A stretch of 64,000 nucleotides of DNA from Vibrio nigripulchritudo ATCC 27043 (GTDB lineage: Bacteria > Pseudomonadota > Gammaproteobacteria > Enterobacterales > Vibrionaceae), in assembly GCF_000222685.1 (NCBI RefSeq), contig NZ_AFWJ01000001.1, forward strand, positions 124,001 through 188,000. The letters are read 5' to 3'. The translations under genes and the position numbers were made by a program. This document shows, one piece after another, positions 1 through 11,284 of this stretch. The notes under the pieces were generated by a model. That model was given only the letters and a program-made list of their open reading frames with translations, ran no database searches and was not told the origin of the DNA. Within the stretch, counting starts at the first letter, position 1. The number at the start of each line of letters is the position of its first letter.

Positions 1-912
1 GCGGTTAGAAGTACCCACACAGTCAGAACCTGTATCACCACCACCAATCACGACAACGTGTTTGTCTTTGGCGTGGATTTCTTCGGTTTTCAGATCCATG
101 TCATTTGCACGACGGTTGTTCTGACCTAAGAACTCCATCGCAAAATGCACGCCTTTCAGGTCACGACCTGGAACGGGTAGATCGCGTGGAACGGTAGAAC
201 CACCGGTCAGCAGAACCACGTCGAAATCTTCACGTAGCTGAACTGCGTTGATGTCGACACCAATGTGCGCATTCACAACAAACTTGATGCCCGCTTTTGC
301 CATCAGGTCGATTTTACGATCAATAACAGACATGCTGAGTTTGAAATCAGGAATCCCGAAGCGCAGCAGACCACCGACTTTTTCATCACGCTCAAATACC
401 GTCACTAGGTGACCTGCGCTGTTTAGCTGCTCAGCAGCAGACAGACCAGCAGGACCACTTCCGATAATGGCGACAGTTTTACCCGAACGCGAGCGAGGCG
501 TTTTCGGCTTGGCGTAACCTTCACGGTAGGCTGTTTCAACAATCGTTTTCTCAATGTTACAGATGGTGATTGGGTCTTGGTTAATGCCCAATACACACGC
601 ACTTTCACAAGGAGCAGGGCAGACGCGACCAGTAAACTCTGGGAAGTTGTTGGTGGAACTTAGAATGTTCCACGCCTCTTCCCAACTGTCGCGGTAAACC
701 GCATCGTTAAATTCAGGAATGATGTTGCCAATCGGGCAGCCGTTATGACAAAACGGCACGCCACAGTCCATGCAACGAGAAGCCTGAGTATTGATTTTGG
801 TGCCGAACTCTTCGTTCAGCACAAACTCTTTGTTGTTCTCAATACGAACGCTAGGGTCGAGCTTTCTTGGAAGCTCACGACCATGCTCTAAAAATCCAGT
901 AGGCTTACCCAT
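1..912 (-). CDS. gltD: Glutamate synthase small subunit, 3' end outside window
   Basis: Beta subunit of NADPH-dependent glutamate synthase: it takes electrons from NADPH through FAD and Fe-S clusters to the large subunit for ammonia assimilation in the cytoplasm. About 304 N-terminal codons are present; the family is usually about 470 residues, so the C-terminal third lies beyond base 1. The N-terminus has a cysteine-rich Fe-S segment (Cys47, Cys50, Cys55, Cys59) and a second cluster (GRVCPAPCESAC). A dinucleotide-binding GSGPAGLS loop follows, and a second VIGGGDTGSDC loop lies at the window edge. The ATG overlaps the gltB stop by one base (TAATG), which implies translational coupling and one operon. 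Identification is secure; only the end is missing. Confidence 0.96.
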   Translation of the reverse strand, partial: MGKPTGFLEHGRELPRKLDPSVRIENNKEFVLNEEFGTKINTQASRCMDCGVPFCHNGCPIGNIIPEFNDAVYRDSWEEAWNILSSTNNFPEFTGRVCPAPCESACVLGINQDPITICNIEKTIVETAYREGYAKPKTPRSRSGKTVAIIGSGPAGLSAAEQLNSAGHLVTVFERDEKVGGLLRFGIPDFKLSMSVIDRKIDLMAKAGIKFVVNAHIGVDINAVQLREDFDVVLLTGGSTVPRDLPVPGRDLKGVHFAMEFLGQNNRRANDMDLKTEEIHAKDKHVVVIGGGDTGSDCVGTSNR

Positions 913-3900
913 TACACTGCCTCCACTTCTTGGTTTTGTTCTGCTTCCGCTTTACGCTTCTGAAGTACCGCTTTGTAGTCGCGTGGCATAACTTTCACCA
1001 CGGTGGCTAAGCTGGCTTCGAAGTTATCAAGGAAAGACTGAGCAACTTCACTTCCTGTGAATTCAACGTGCTTAGTGAGCATCTCACGCAGCAAGTCTTC
1101 GTCTTCTTGTTCAATTGGGTCTAGGTCGACCAGTTCTGGGTTGAGCTTGGTTTCGAAATCACCTGCTGTATCCCAAACGTAAGCAACACCGCCACTCATC
1201 CCCGCCGCAAAGTTACGACCTGTAGAGCCAAGGATAACCGCGACGCCACCTGTCATGTATTCACAGCCGTGGTCACCCACGCCTTCAACAACGACTTTGG
1301 CACCGGAGTTACGCACACAGAAGCGTTCACCCGCCATGCCGCGAATGTAAGATTCGCCAGACGTCGCGCCGTAGAAACATACGTTACCGACAACGATGTT
1401 GTCTTCTGCAACAATGCTGGATTTCGCGTCTGGGTATAGCACCAAAGTACCGCCAGATAAGCCTTTTCCCCAGTAGTCGTTTGCGTCGCCTTCGACTTCA
1501 AACTTCACACCTTTGGCAAGGAAGGCACCGAATGACTGACCCGCACTTCCACTGAACTTAACGTGCATTGGCTGTGGTAAACCCTGGTCTTTGTAGACTT
1601 TAGAAATCTCGTTAGACAGCATGGTACCGGCACTACGGTCGGTGTTGATGATCTTCAGCTCTGCGCTGACTGGTTCACCAAACTCCAGCGCAGGCTGCGC
1701 CAGTTCGATCAGCTTACGGTCCAGTACTTCTTCAAGATTGTGGTTTTGTTCTTTCTGGTTGAATACACCATCTTCTTCACGCGCTTGCTCAATGTGCAAC
1801 ACTGGCGTGAGGTCTAGGTTCTTGTATTTCCAGTGAGCGATGTTGTCGCGTACTTTCAGCTTCTGAGACTGACCAACCATTTCATCAATAGTACGGAAGC
1901 CAAGCTCAGCCATGATTTCACGCAGACCTTCAGCCATGTACTGGAAGAAGGTAACAACGTCTTCAACACGACCATCAAAGCGCTCACGCAGTGTTTTGTT
2001 CTGAGTCGCGATGCCCACTGGACAGGTGTTTTTGTGACACTTACGCATCATGATACAGCCTTCTACAACCAGAGCGGCTGTCGCCACGCCCCATTCTTCT
2101 GCACCCAGAAGTGTCGCAACGGCAAGGTCACGTGGCGTTTTCATCTGTCCGTCGGTTTGCACCACGATACGGTTACGCAGACCGTTTTTCAGAAGCGTCT
2201 GGTGAGTTTCTGCCAAGCCCAGTTCCCACGGAAGACCCGTGTGACGGATAGAGGACATTGGTGAAGCACCAGTACCGCCATCAAAGCCAGCGATAAGAAC
2301 CACGTCGGCTTTTGCTTTGGCAACACCAGAGGCAATCGTACCTACGCCTGCTTCGGATACCAGCTTCACATTGACGCGACCTGCGCGGTTAGCGTTTTTC
2401 AGGTCGTAAATCAGCTGCGCCAAATCCTCGATAGAGTAGATGTCGTGGTGTGGCGGTGGAGAAATCAGACCGACGCCCGGAGTGGAGTGACGAGTCGCAC
2501 CGATCCAGTCGTCTACTTTATCGCCCGGTAGCTGACCACCTTCACCCGGTTTCGCGCCCTGAGCCATCTTGATTTGGATTTCATCCGAGTTGGTCAGGTA
2601 GTAAGAAGTGACACCGAAACGGCCAGAAGCTACCTGCTTGATAGCAGAGCGTTCCCAGTCACCGTTTTTCTTACGCTCGAAACGTGCTGGGTCTTCACCT
2701 CCTTCACCAGAGTTGGATTTCGCACCGATACGGTTCATCGCAACCGCTAGGGTTGAGTGTGCTTCGTAAGAGATAGAACCGAACGACATTGCACCTGTAG
2801 CAAAACGCTTAAGGATACTTTCGATTGGTTCCACTTCTTCCACAGGAATCGAACCTGCCGGGTTTTTCACGAAGTCGAGCTGGCTACGCAATGTGGCAGC
2901 GTTGTCGCCTTGTGCATCAACCGCGCTTGCGTATTGCTTGAACTGAGCAAAATCTTTGTTGCGAGTCGACTGCTGAAGCAATGAGATGGTTTCAGGGTTA
3001 AACAGGTGCTTTTCACCACGTTGTTTCCACTGATAAACGCCGCCCACATCCAGAACCTGAACCGGGATTTCACGGGTCGGGTAACCTACACGGTGGCGAA
3101 CCAAAACTTCTTTGGCGATGTCATCGATGGTGAGACCTTCGATACGAGTGACGGTACCTGTGAAGTATTTCTCGACCACAGACTTGCTGATCCCCAGAGC
3201 TTCAAAGATTTGAGCGCCGTGGTAAGACTGAAGTGTCGAGATACCCATCTTAGAGAAGATCTTAAGCAGACCGCCATTAATGGCTTTGCGGTAGTTCTCG
3301 AACAGGTCGCTGATGCTGGCTTCTGGATCCAGTTTCTTAGTGCGCTGCAGCTCTACCATTGTCTCAACAACAAGGTATGGGTTCACAGCGTTTGCACCGT
3401 AACCAACCAATGTGGCGAAGTGGTGCGTTTCACGCGCGTCACCCGTTTCCACTACGATGTCACACTTAGCGCGTAAACCTTTGCGAATCAGATGGTGGTG
3501 AACGGCGCCGACAGCCAGCATTGCTGGGATTGCAGCGTGGTTTGAGTTCACTGCACGGTCAGTCAGCAGGATGATGGAGTAACCGTCGATAACCGCGTCT
3601 TCTGCGTATTGGCAGATACGTTTTAGTGCACGTTCAAGTTTGCCCGCATCTTCATTCGCCTGGAATACGATATCCAGCGTTTTCGCTTGCAGGTGCTCGT
3701 TATCGATAGCACGCAGCTTTTCAAGTTCAGAGTTAGAAAGAACCGGAGATTCCAGCTCTACCTTCTGACAGTGAACAGGTGTTTCTGTCAGCAGGTTCTG
3801 ATCTTTACCCAGGTAGGTATTCAAAGACATGACCATACGCTCACGAATCGGATCGATTGGTGGGTTGGTTACCTGAGCAAATAGCTGCTTAAAGTAGTTA

Positions 3901-5453
3901 GACAGGTGCTGTGACTGGTGCGAAAGCACAGCCAGCGGCCAGTCTGCTCCCATGGCGCTGAGTGGCTCTTTGCCATCTTTTGCCATTGGAACAATGATTT
4001 CGTTCACTTCTTCCGAGCTCACACCAAACGATTGTTGTTTGTGGAGTAGTTTCTCTGGAGAAGGCTGGTTAAATTCGTTGCTCGCGTCTGGAAGCTTCTT
4101 AAGGCTAAGCAGGTTTTCGTCCACCCACTTCTCATAAGGCTGCGCGTTGGCGATGCCGTCTTTCACTTCTTCATCAGAAATGATGCGACCTTCTTCAAGG
4201 TCAGCAACGAAGATACGGCCAGGTTGCAGACGACCACGGAATTCAACGTTTTCAGGTTCGATTTCTACTACACCGGATTCCGATGCCATCACAAGGAAGT
4301 CATCTTTTGTAACTGTGTAGCGAGATGGACGCAGACCATTACGGTCAAGTGTGGCACCTACCTGAACACCGTCGGTGAAACAAACAGAAGCCGGACCGTC
4401 CCACGGTTCCATCACGTTAGCGTGGTATTGGTAGAACGCACGACGCGTTGGGTCCATGTTTTTGTTTTCTTGCCATGCTTCAGGGATCATCATCATTAAC
4501 GCATGAGGCAAGCTACGACCAGAAAGGACCAGGAGCTCAAGCGCCATGTCGAAGTTAGATGAATCCGAGCTTCCTTCCTGGCAGATAGGCAGAAGCATGT
4601 CGATCTCTGCCTGAGTAAACAGGTCAGATTCCAAAATGGCTTCACGCGCTTTCATCCAGTTCAGGTTACCGCGAACCGTGTTGATTTCACCGTTGTGGGC
4701 AATGTAACGGAAAGGCTGAGCTAAGCGCCATTTCGGGAAGGTATTGGTAGAAAAGCGAGAGTGCACAAGGGCAAGCGCGGTAACCATAGTCGGGTTTTGA
4801 AGGTCCAGGAAGTACTGAGGTACTTGCTCTGTTGTTAGCTGACCTTTATAGACGATGGTTTTGCAAGACATGGAGTTGATGTAGAAATCATCACCAATGT
4901 TTGACACGCTTTCCAGACACACACGAACGGTGTAGTTACGCAGCACGTAAAGCTTACGCTCTAGCTCGTCTGGTGTTGTACCAGGACCACCAGTGACAAA
5001 CACATGCTCAAACTGAGGCTCTGTGCTGAGTGGATCCGCACCAATCATTGAGTTGTCGACAGGAAGAACACGATACCCAAGAATTTCTAAGTCCAGGCGT
5101 TTCGCATTGCGTTCCAGAATGTCACGACACTGAGCGCGTTTATGCTCATCTTTAGGAAACAGAACAACACCCACACCGTACTTTTCAAAAGAGGGGAGTT
5201 TGATGCCTTGTTTGACGGTTTCCTCTAACAGAAACTCGTGAGGCTTTTGAAGTAAAATACCCGCACCATCACCAGAGCAAGGGTCACAACCCTGACCGCC
5301 ACGGTGTTCCATGCGAGCAAGCATGTCTAGAGCTTGAGTAACAACTTCATGAGATTTACGGTTTTTTAGGTGAGCGACAAAACCGATACCACAAGCATCA
5401 TGCTCCAGTTCAGGAGTATAAAGACCTTGTGTCTTCTGCTCTCTATCTACCAT
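912..5453 (-). CDS. gltB: Glutamate synthase large subunit
   Basis: Alpha subunit of glutamate synthase (1513 residues, close to the 1517 of the E. coli precursor). It hydrolyses glutamine at an N-terminal amidotransferase domain and channels ammonia to an FMN domain that reductively aminates 2-oxoglutarate. The expected propeptide is visible: Cys21 in DACGIGF would become the N-terminal nucleophile after removal of 20 residues. The 3Fe-4S cysteines are Cys1133, Cys1139 and Cys1144 ([12 protein letters not shown]). The glycine-rich C-terminal GXGXG domain is intact (residues about 1270-1480). A GGAAGGA ribosome-binding site precedes the ATG. First gene of gltBD, divergent from yhcC across 584 bases. 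Confidence 0.98.
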   Translation of the reverse strand: MVDREQKTQGLYTPELEHDACGIGFVAHLKNRKSHEVVTQALDMLARMEHRGGQGCDPCSGDGAGILLQKPHEFLLEETVKQGIKLPSFEKYGVGVVLFPKDEHKRAQCRDILERNAKRLDLEILGYRVLPVDNSMIGADPLSTEPQFEHVFVTGGPGTTPDELERKLYVLRNYTVRVCLESVSNIGDDFYINSMSCKTIVYKGQLTTEQVPQYFLDLQNPTMVTALALVHSRFSTNTFPKWRLAQPFRYIAHNGEINTVRGNLNWMKAREAILESDLFTQAEIDMLLPICQEGSSDSSNFDMALELLVLSGRSLPHALMMMIPEAWQENKNMDPTRRAFYQYHANVMEPWDGPASVCFTDGVQVGATLDRNGLRPSRYTVTKDDFLVMASESGVVEIEPENVEFRGRLQPGRIFVADLEEGRIISDEEVKDGIANAQPYEKWVDENLLSLKKLPDASNEFNQPSPEKLLHKQQSFGVSSEEVNEIIVPMAKDGKEPLSAMGADWPLAVLSHQSQHLSNYFKQLFAQVTNPPIDPIRERMVMSLNTYLGKDQNLLTETPVHCQKVELESPVLSNSELEKLRAIDNEHLQAKTLDIVFQANEDAGKLERALKRICQYAEDAVIDGYSIILLTDRAVNSNHAAIPAMLAVGAVHHHLIRKGLRAKCDIVVETGDARETHHFATLVGYGANAVNPYLVVETMVELQRTKKLDPEASISDLFENYRKAINGGLLKIFSKMGISTLQSYHGAQIFEALGISKSVVEKYFTGTVTRIEGLTIDDIAKEVLVRHRVGYPTREIPVQVLDVGGVYQWKQRGEKHLFNPETISLLQQSTRNKDFAQFKQYASAVDAQGDNAATLRSQLDFVKNPAGSIPVEEVEPIESILKRFATGAMSFGSISYEAHSTLAVAMNRIGAKSNSGEGGEDPARFERKKNGDWERSAIKQVASGRFGVTSYYLTNSDEIQIKMAQGAKPGEGGQLPGDKVDDWIGATRHSTPGVGLISPPPHHDIYSIEDLAQLIYDLKNANRAGRVNVKLVSEAGVGTIASGVAKAKADVVLIAGFDGGTGASPMSSIRHTGLPWELGLAETHQTLLKNGLRNRIVVQTDGQMKTPRDLAVATLLGAEEWGVATAALVVEGCIMMRKCHKNTCPVGIATQNKTLRERFDGRVEDVVTFFQYMAEGLREIMAELGFRTIDEMVGQSQKLKVRDNIAHWKYKNLDLTPVLHIEQAREEDGVFNQKEQNHNLEEVLDRKLIELAQPALEFGEPVSAELKIINTDRSAGTMLSNEISKVYKDQGLPQPMHVKFSGSAGQSFGAFLAKGVKFEVEGDANDYWGKGLSGGTLVLYPDAKSSIVAEDNIVVGNVCFYGATSGESYIRGMAGERFCVRNSGAKVVVEGVGDHGCEYMTGGVAVILGSTGRNFAAGMSGGVAYVWDTAGDFETKLNPELVDLDPIEQEDEDLLREMLTKHVEFTGSEVAQSFLDNFEASLATVVKVMPRDYKAVLQKRKAEAEQNQEVEAV

Positions 5454-6037
5454 AGATACATCCTTCCAGTTTTTTACAGGCGCAACTTACTCGCGCAAAC
5501 GCACCTGTTCCTTTTTATATTTTTGAACTCGAAACCATCGGTGTTGATGGTCTTGATTCCTTTCTGCTCTTCGCGGAAGTTTAATTAGCGAAGAACACTA
5601 TTCCTTGGTGATATCCATCGTGAATTGCCTGATTATTAGGCGTTTGTATTGAGGGGAGTGGATATCTTCCGATTAATTCGCGTTCTTTATTTGGCCGACA
5701 TTGCTCAAAAAAACGTGATTTGTGTAACTATCCTACATTTTTGTAATGGCAAAAGCCATTCAAAGTTTACTTGAAATGCACATTTTTTCAGCGGATTTAT
5801 GCAGTTTTAGCTTAACAAAACGATAACATCTGCACTTTTTCCTGTGTTTTCTGCATCTTTATTGATTTTTGTCCGTAATCCAGCTTTTTCGTGCTTCTAA
5901 AATATGGTGATAATTTTCGGTGTTTTGTAATTTAATTACACAGATGAGAATGATTCTTGTTTGATGTTTTTTTGTTCATATGACACTGGGTTTTCAGGCT
6001 AAAAGAAGATTCTTTTGTTGAGGCAATTTGAAAAGTC
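5454..6037. promoter_or_regulatory. Divergent gltB / yhcC intergenic region
   Basis: A 584-base gap without a convincing gene; short ORFs on both strands lack ribosome-binding sites and run into the flanking genes. It must hold the divergent promoters. Two operator-like features lie near the yhcC side: a perfect 15-bp palindrome at 5926-5940 (TGTAATTTAATTACA) and, just downstream, AGAATGATTCT at 5947-5957. The latter sits in a stretch weakly resembling a Fur box (about 11 of 19 consensus positions). I assign neither to a regulator. Confidence 0.5.
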
Positions 6038-6976
6038 ATGAAGCAGTTGCATGAATCAGTAAATACACTTGGGCAAGATTTACAGCGTCGATATGGTGAG
6101 AAAGTCCATAAGCTGACCTTACATGGAGGATTCAGTTGCCCAAACCGTGACGGTACGATTGGCGTGGGTGGATGTACTTTCTGCAACGTTGCATCTTTTG
6201 CTGATGAACAGGCACAGGTAAAAAGCATCCAGGAACAGCTAACTGACAGAGCGGGCGAGGTGACTCGTGCCAAAAAGTATCTGGCGTATTTTCAGGCGTA
6301 CACCAGTACCTATGCCGAAGTTCAGGTGCTCAAATCCATGTATGAAGAAGCGCTGAAGTACGTAGACATTGTCGGGCTCTGCGTCGGAACCAGACCAGAT
6401 TGCGTTCCCGATGCGGTACTGGAACTTCTTTCTGGTTATGTGAGTCAAGGGTTTGAGATCTGGCTTGAGCTAGGTTTACAAACGGCGAACAATAGAACCC
6501 TCAAGCGTATTAACCGAGGGCACGATTTTGAGTGCTATGCTGAAATCACCAAAAAGGCACGAGCACTGGGTATAAAGGTCTGTACGCATCTGATTGTCGG
6601 TTTGCCCGGTGAAGATAAAGCCACCTGTCTGGATACGTTAGACAAAGTGACTGACGTAGGTACTGACGGCATCAAGCTTCATCCCCTTCATATAGTAGAG
6701 GGGAGTATCATGGCAAAAAGCTGGAAAGCAGGGCGGTTGCATGCTCCAAAAATGGAGAAGTATGTCGACATTGCCTCTGAAATGATAAGAAGAACACCTC
6801 CCGAGGTGGTGTATCACCGTGTCAGTGCATCTGCGAGAAAACCGACCTTATTGGCACCGGATTGGTGTGAACAGCGTTGGCTGGCTATGACGGAAATTGG
6901 TCGTTTGCTTGATAAGCTTGGTGTGCAAGGCAGCTTAATCGGGTCTCCGTTTGAGTATGTAAAGCCAAATATTTAA
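6038..6976 (+). CDS. yhcC: Radical SAM protein, YhcC/TIGR01212 family
   Basis: Radical SAM protein of 312 residues. The 4Fe-4S cluster cysteines are in the N-terminal segment, a lone Cys (FSCPNRDG) followed by GGCTFC, the arrangement seen in YhcC. The rest fits the SAM barrel, including LIVGLPGE and a LELGLQTAN segment. The substrate is not established from sequence. In E. coli yhcC lies beside arcB and near gltBD, and the same grouping is seen here. The chosen ATG gives the usual length; the upstream sequence has only a weak Shine-Dalgarno (GAGGCA, somewhat distant). Confidence 0.92.
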   Translation: MKQLHESVNTLGQDLQRRYGEKVHKLTLHGGFSCPNRDGTIGVGGCTFCNVASFADEQAQVKSIQEQLTDRAGEVTRAKKYLAYFQAYTSTYAEVQVLKSMYEEALKYVDIVGLCVGTRPDCVPDAVLELLSGYVSQGFEIWLELGLQTANNRTLKRINRGHDFECYAEITKKARALGIKVCTHLIVGLPGEDKATCLDTLDKVTDVGTDGIKLHPLHIVEGSIMAKSWKAGRLHAPKMEKYVDIASEMIRRTPPEVVYHRVSASARKPTLLAPDWCEQRWLAMTEIGRLLDKLGVQGSLIGSPFEYVKPNI

Positions 6977-7079
6977 AGCTCAATAATTGAAGTTCAATTC
7001 ATCAGAACTACGAATTCAATTGAACACGAATGCCTGCTTTTGTGTACAATCCTAGGATGCAAAACAGGCGAATATCATA

Positions 7080-8813
7080 ATGGAAGACTTTGTTCACTGG
7101 CTCTGGGATAACACCCATGGTTTTGGAATTGATATAGTGGCAATCTTGGCTGGAGCATCATTGGCTTTGGCAGCCCGCCTGCATTTCAATAGACAGCTCA
7201 TCACTTTGCTGCATGATACTCCAACGGCAATGGTTGCATTAGATGCATCATCTGGCTGCGTTTTGGATGCCAATACAGAAGCCCTGCAACTTCTGGCGAT
7301 TCGTCGGGTTGGCGAAAAGTATCTTTTGCCAGATACGGTTTCGAATGATGAGCTCATTAAGCTGATGAACGAGAACGCAAAGTCTCGTCAATCTACATTT
7401 CATCACAACCTGTCTCTCTCCGAACATCACGATGTCGTTTTGACGTTTTCCGGACGCAAAACGCGCTATCAAGGCAAAAGTGTCTGGATAACGTACTTAA
7501 CTCCCTATCAGCTTTCTGAACGTGAACAGACAGAAGCTCAGCAATCCTTAGTGATCGCAAAACGAGTGTTAGATTCTATTTCCCAGCCTGTTTTCTTTAC
7601 TGACAAAGTAGGCGAGCTAATGGGAACCAACCGTGCGTTTGAACAGTTTTGGAAAGGTCGGGCAGAAGAAGGTGAAAACAGCGCCAGACAGCTAAGCAAA
7701 CAAAGACACAGTCAGCAGCGCTGGACGACCTCTGAAGACGGTCAGTCGTGCTTGCTTGAAACTCGATTGAATTCGCTCACCAACGATAACGGTGATGTCA
7801 TTGGAACTATAGGTATCAGTTACGATGTGACAGACTGGCACCATACCCAGCAGGCACTTCGTGACGAAATGGAGCGCAGTAAAGACACAGAAATCGCATT
7901 GGCGCAGCGAGACACCATACTGCAGTCGATACTTGAAGCCAGTCCGGACCCGATTGGCTTGTTCAATCAAAATCGAATTTACGAAGCCTGTAACCAGCCT
8001 TATGTGGAAGCCCTTGGTGTGGCAAAGCCAAATGATCTGATTGGCAAGCGAGTCGAAGAAGTTGTCTCTCGCGATGCCTACATGAGATACAAAGACAGCG
8101 ATGACAAGGTCATGCAGGAAGGCACCACCTTGCGCTACATCGACCGCGTTGAGCGTACCAGTGGTGACACAATCTGGTATGACGTAGTGAAAGCACCGTA
8201 TCGTAACCCGGCTTCAGGTACAAACGGTGTTCTGGTCATGGCTCGTGATGTCACGGAACGCTTTTTAGTGGAAGAAAAACTGGAAAAAGCGAACCGGGAG
8301 CTGGAAAAGCTGAGCTTTATTGACGGATTAACCAAAGTCGCCAACCGACGTCGCTTCGACGAGCAACTGGAATTGTTGTGGCGTTTACACGTTCGTCAGC
8401 AGAAGTCCCTCACCGTCATGCTTTGTGATGTTGACCATTTTAAGGATTACAACGACAACTACGGTCATCAGCGTGGCGACTCGGCGCTAATTGAACTGGC
8501 GGCGACATTTGAAAAAGTGCTTTCACGCTCCTCTGACTGCGTTGCGCGATACGGTGGTGAAGAATTTGCCTTTATTCTGCCGGATACCAGCTCTGAAGGG
8601 GCGATCAACGTTGCGCAAAACATTCAGCAAAGCGTACACGACTTAAACATCGCCCATGAGCATTCGCCAGTTTCCGACCGGATCACCATCAGTATTGGAA
8701 TCGTCTCTTGTGTTCCCGCTATTACAGAAATGCCTAGTCAGCTCATTTCTATGGCAGATCAGGCGCTTTACAAAGCCAAACAAAAAGGGCGTAATCAATC
8801 CCAAATGGTTTGA
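7080..8813 (+). CDS. Membrane-anchored PAS-GGDEF diguanylate cyclase
   Basis: A 577-residue predicted diguanylate cyclase making c-di-GMP from GTP. One hydrophobic segment at residues about 17-35 suggests an inner-membrane anchor. Three PAS-like sensor segments follow (about 45-150, 165-275, 283-405), then a C-terminal GGDEF domain. The active-site motif is GGEEF at residues 492-496, a catalytically competent variant. An RxxD inhibitory site (RSSD) lies exactly five residues before it, so product inhibition by c-di-GMP is expected. The gene lies between yhcC and arcB, as in V. cholerae, and is co-directional with both. That placement suggests a redox- or energy-related input, but no ligand can be read from the PAS sequences. 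Confidence 0.92.
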   Translation: MEDFVHWLWDNTHGFGIDIVAILAGASLALAARLHFNRQLITLLHDTPTAMVALDASSGCVLDANTEALQLLAIRRVGEKYLLPDTVSNDELIKLMNENAKSRQSTFHHNLSLSEHHDVVLTFSGRKTRYQGKSVWITYLTPYQLSEREQTEAQQSLVIAKRVLDSISQPVFFTDKVGELMGTNRAFEQFWKGRAEEGENSARQLSKQRHSQQRWTTSEDGQSCLLETRLNSLTNDNGDVIGTIGISYDVTDWHHTQQALRDEMERSKDTEIALAQRDTILQSILEASPDPIGLFNQNRIYEACNQPYVEALGVAKPNDLIGKRVEEVVSRDAYMRYKDSDDKVMQEGTTLRYIDRVERTSGDTIWYDVVKAPYRNPASGTNGVLVMARDVTERFLVEEKLEKANRELEKLSFIDGLTKVANRRRFDEQLELLWRLHVRQQKSLTVMLCDVDHFKDYNDNYGHQRGDSALIELAATFEKVLSRSSDCVARYGGEEFAFILPDTSSEGAINVAQNIQQSVHDLNIAHEHSPVSDRITISIGIVSCVPAITEMPSQLISMADQALYKAKQKGRNQSQMV

Positions 8814-8920
8814 TTTCATTGTGTTAGCGCGGATGTGAGGCGTCATTAAGATTCTTCTCCCAACTCCCGTTACAATACGGGTTTCTGTGCGCTGCTTTCT
8901 TCATTTTAAACGGAGCTTTC

Positions 8921-11284
8921 ATGAAGCCGATTAAGAATCTGGCGCAATACTATGTCGACCTGCTGGTCAAACTGGGTATTGTGCGTTTCTCTATTCTTCT
9001 CGCTTTGGCACTGGTTGCCCTCGCCGTATTTGTTCAGGTTGGTATTACGCTCGCCTTACAGGGGATGGTTGATGATATCGACATAATCCGTTCCGTTTTC
9101 TTTGGTCTTCTCATTACCCCCTGGGCGGTGTACTTCCTTTCTGTTGTTGTTGATCAGCTCGAAGAATCCCGACAGCGCCTGTCCAAGCTGGTTTCAAAAC
9201 TCAAGGACATGCGTTCACGAGATCAGGAGCTAAACCAGCAACTGCAGGAGAACATTCTTCAGTTGAATCTAGAGATTGAAGAACGACAAAAAGTGGAAGT
9301 CGCCAGAGAGCAATTGCTGAGAGACATGGAAAGCGAGGTTTTTCAGAGAGAAAAAGCTCAGGTTGAACTGGCAGAAAGAACCGCACTTTTGCGCTCATTC
9401 ATTGATGCCTCTCCAGACTTGATTTACTACCGAAACGCCAAGGGTGAGTTTTCGGGTTGTAACCGCGCGATGGAAGATTTGACCGGTAAGCGAGAGCATG
9501 ACCTGGTCGGGCTGACTCCGTGGGATGTTTACAGCAAAGAAGTGGCGCAACAGGTAGTGGAAACCGATGAGCAGGTCTTCTCGAACAACAACTCGCTGAC
9601 TTACGAACAGTGGCTGGAATACCCAGATGGACGCAAAGCGTATTTCGAACTGCGTAAGGTGCCTTTCTACAGCAAAGAAGGCAAACACCTTGGTCTGGTT
9701 GGGTTTGGTCGTGATATTACTGAACGTAAGAAATATCAGGATGCACTGGAGAAAGCGAGTCAGGACAAAACGACGTTCATCTCGACCATCAGTCACGAAC
9801 TGCGTACTCCTCTCAACGGCATTGTAGGTTTAAGCCGTATGTTGCTCGACACCAAGCTGTCGCAGGAACAGCGTCAGTACATGCAGACCATCAACGTAAG
9901 CGCAGTGAGCTTGGGCAATATTTTCAATGACATCATTGATATGGATAAGTTTGATCGTCGCAAGCTCGAACTTTTCCCTAAGCCACTCGATTTCACCGAG
10001 TTTGTTGCAGAGATCGAAAGCCTATCGAGCCTGATGGCTGAGCAGAAGGGACTGCGGTTTGATTTAGAAAGACTGACCGAGCTGCCATCAGGAATTGATG
10101 TAGATGCCACCAGGCTTCGTCAGGTGCTCTGGAATTTGATCAGCAATGCGATGAAATTCACCAAAGAAGGTGGCGTTGTCATGAGTGTCAGTTCCGACAT
10201 TGTTGATGACCATGCCGAGATCACCATTGAGATTGAAGATACAGGGATTGGTATTCCGGAAGCGGAGTTAGAGAAGATCTTCGCCATGTATTATCAGGTG
10301 AAATCGGGTAAAGACAACCTACATGCAGTAGGCACTGGTATCGGTCTGGCCGTTTCTCGCCAGTTAATCAACATGATGGGAGGTGACATTGAAGCCGCCA
10401 GTGAAGAAGGGTTCGGCAGTACATTTACCGTGACATTGAAAGCCCCACTGGTAGAGATCGACAGTGAAGAATCCATCATTGATAGCCACATTAATCAGTC
10501 TCTGCGCATCTTTATGGTGGAAGACATCGAACTTAATATCACTGTTGCTCGCTCCTTGCTGGAGAGCCTTGGTCACAGTGTTGAAGTTGCGATGACAGGT
10601 GAAGAAGCCATCGCCAAATTTGAGCCGACACAATATGATCTTGTTCTGCTCGATATCCAGCTACCAGACATGACCGGATTTGATGTGGCGTCATCGTTCC
10701 GAGCGCACTACAAACACTTGCCGCCTTTGGTTGCGTTAACCGCCAATGTTCTAAAAGACAAAGCCGATTACCTTCGCAAAGGGATGGATGAAGTTATCAG
10801 TAAACCTTTGTCTGTAAAAGGAATTAAAAAAGCATTAGCTCTGTCCGATCTTCCTTCCGTGGTTGATGAAAAAGTGTGCAATGAAGAGCCGGAAGTTAGT
10901 CCATCTTCAGAAACTCAGCTCACCAGTCAGATTTTGGATTTGGAGATGTTAGAATCCTACGTCGGTATCGTCGGAACACAACCTGTCCTTGAGAGCATTA
11001 AGCTGTTTGAAAGCATGATGCCGGGATACATGGAAGTGTTGGACTCCAATATGATGGCAAAAGATCAAGACGGCATCGTATCTGAAGCACATAAGATCAA
11101 AGGGGCTGCTGGGTCGATTGGACTCAAACATATTCAGAGTGTGGCTCAGAAAGCACAATCACCAGAACTTGCTGCCTGGTGGGAAAACATCCATGACTGG
11201 GTTGAAGAAATCCGGGGTGGCTATAAACACGATATCGATATTCTTAAAGCGTGGTTAGAAAACGAAAAAGGAAAACAACAATGA
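8921..11284 (+). CDS. arcB: Aerobic respiration control sensor kinase ArcB
   Basis: Hybrid sensor histidine kinase of 787 residues that senses quinone redox state and phosphorylates ArcA. Domain order: two transmembrane helices (about 22-45 and 57-77) with a very short periplasmic loop, a coiled-coil linker, a PAS domain (about 155-275), a HisKA/HATPase core with phospho-acceptor His292 (SHELRTPLNG), a receiver domain with Asp578 (LLDIQLPD) and a C-terminal HPt domain with His724 (AHKIKGAAGSIG). These match E. coli H292, D576 and H717. Its stop codon overlaps the start of the downstream lipoprotein gene by four bases (ATGA). Unlike in E. coli, the cognate arcA lies immediately beyond. Confidence 0.97.
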   Translation: MKPIKNLAQYYVDLLVKLGIVRFSILLALALVALAVFVQVGITLALQGMVDDIDIIRSVFFGLLITPWAVYFLSVVVDQLEESRQRLSKLVSKLKDMRSRDQELNQQLQENILQLNLEIEERQKVEVAREQLLRDMESEVFQREKAQVELAERTALLRSFIDASPDLIYYRNAKGEFSGCNRAMEDLTGKREHDLVGLTPWDVYSKEVAQQVVETDEQVFSNNNSLTYEQWLEYPDGRKAYFELRKVPFYSKEGKHLGLVGFGRDITERKKYQDALEKASQDKTTFISTISHELRTPLNGIVGLSRMLLDTKLSQEQRQYMQTINVSAVSLGNIFNDIIDMDKFDRRKLELFPKPLDFTEFVAEIESLSSLMAEQKGLRFDLERLTELPSGIDVDATRLRQVLWNLISNAMKFTKEGGVVMSVSSDIVDDHAEITIEIEDTGIGIPEAELEKIFAMYYQVKSGKDNLHAVGTGIGLAVSRQLINMMGGDIEAASEEGFGSTFTVTLKAPLVEIDSEESIIDSHINQSLRIFMVEDIELNITVARSLLESLGHSVEVAMTGEEAIAKFEPTQYDLVLLDIQLPDMTGFDVASSFRAHYKHLPPLVALTANVLKDKADYLRKGMDEVISKPLSVKGIKKALALSDLPSVVDEKVCNEEPEVSPSSETQLTSQILDLEMLESYVGIVGTQPVLESIKLFESMMPGYMEVLDSNMMAKDQDGIVSEAHKIKGAAGSIGLKHIQSVAQKAQSPELAAWWENIHDWVEEIRGGYKHDIDILKAWLENEKGKQQ

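Noticed and set aside
1833-2264. 143-codon plus-strand ORF inside gltB
   Set aside because: Antisense shadow of a highly conserved coding region; composition mirrors the gltB codons.
3006-3476. 156-codon plus-strand ORF inside gltB
   Set aside because: Antisense shadow; no ribosome-binding site and no recognisable domain.
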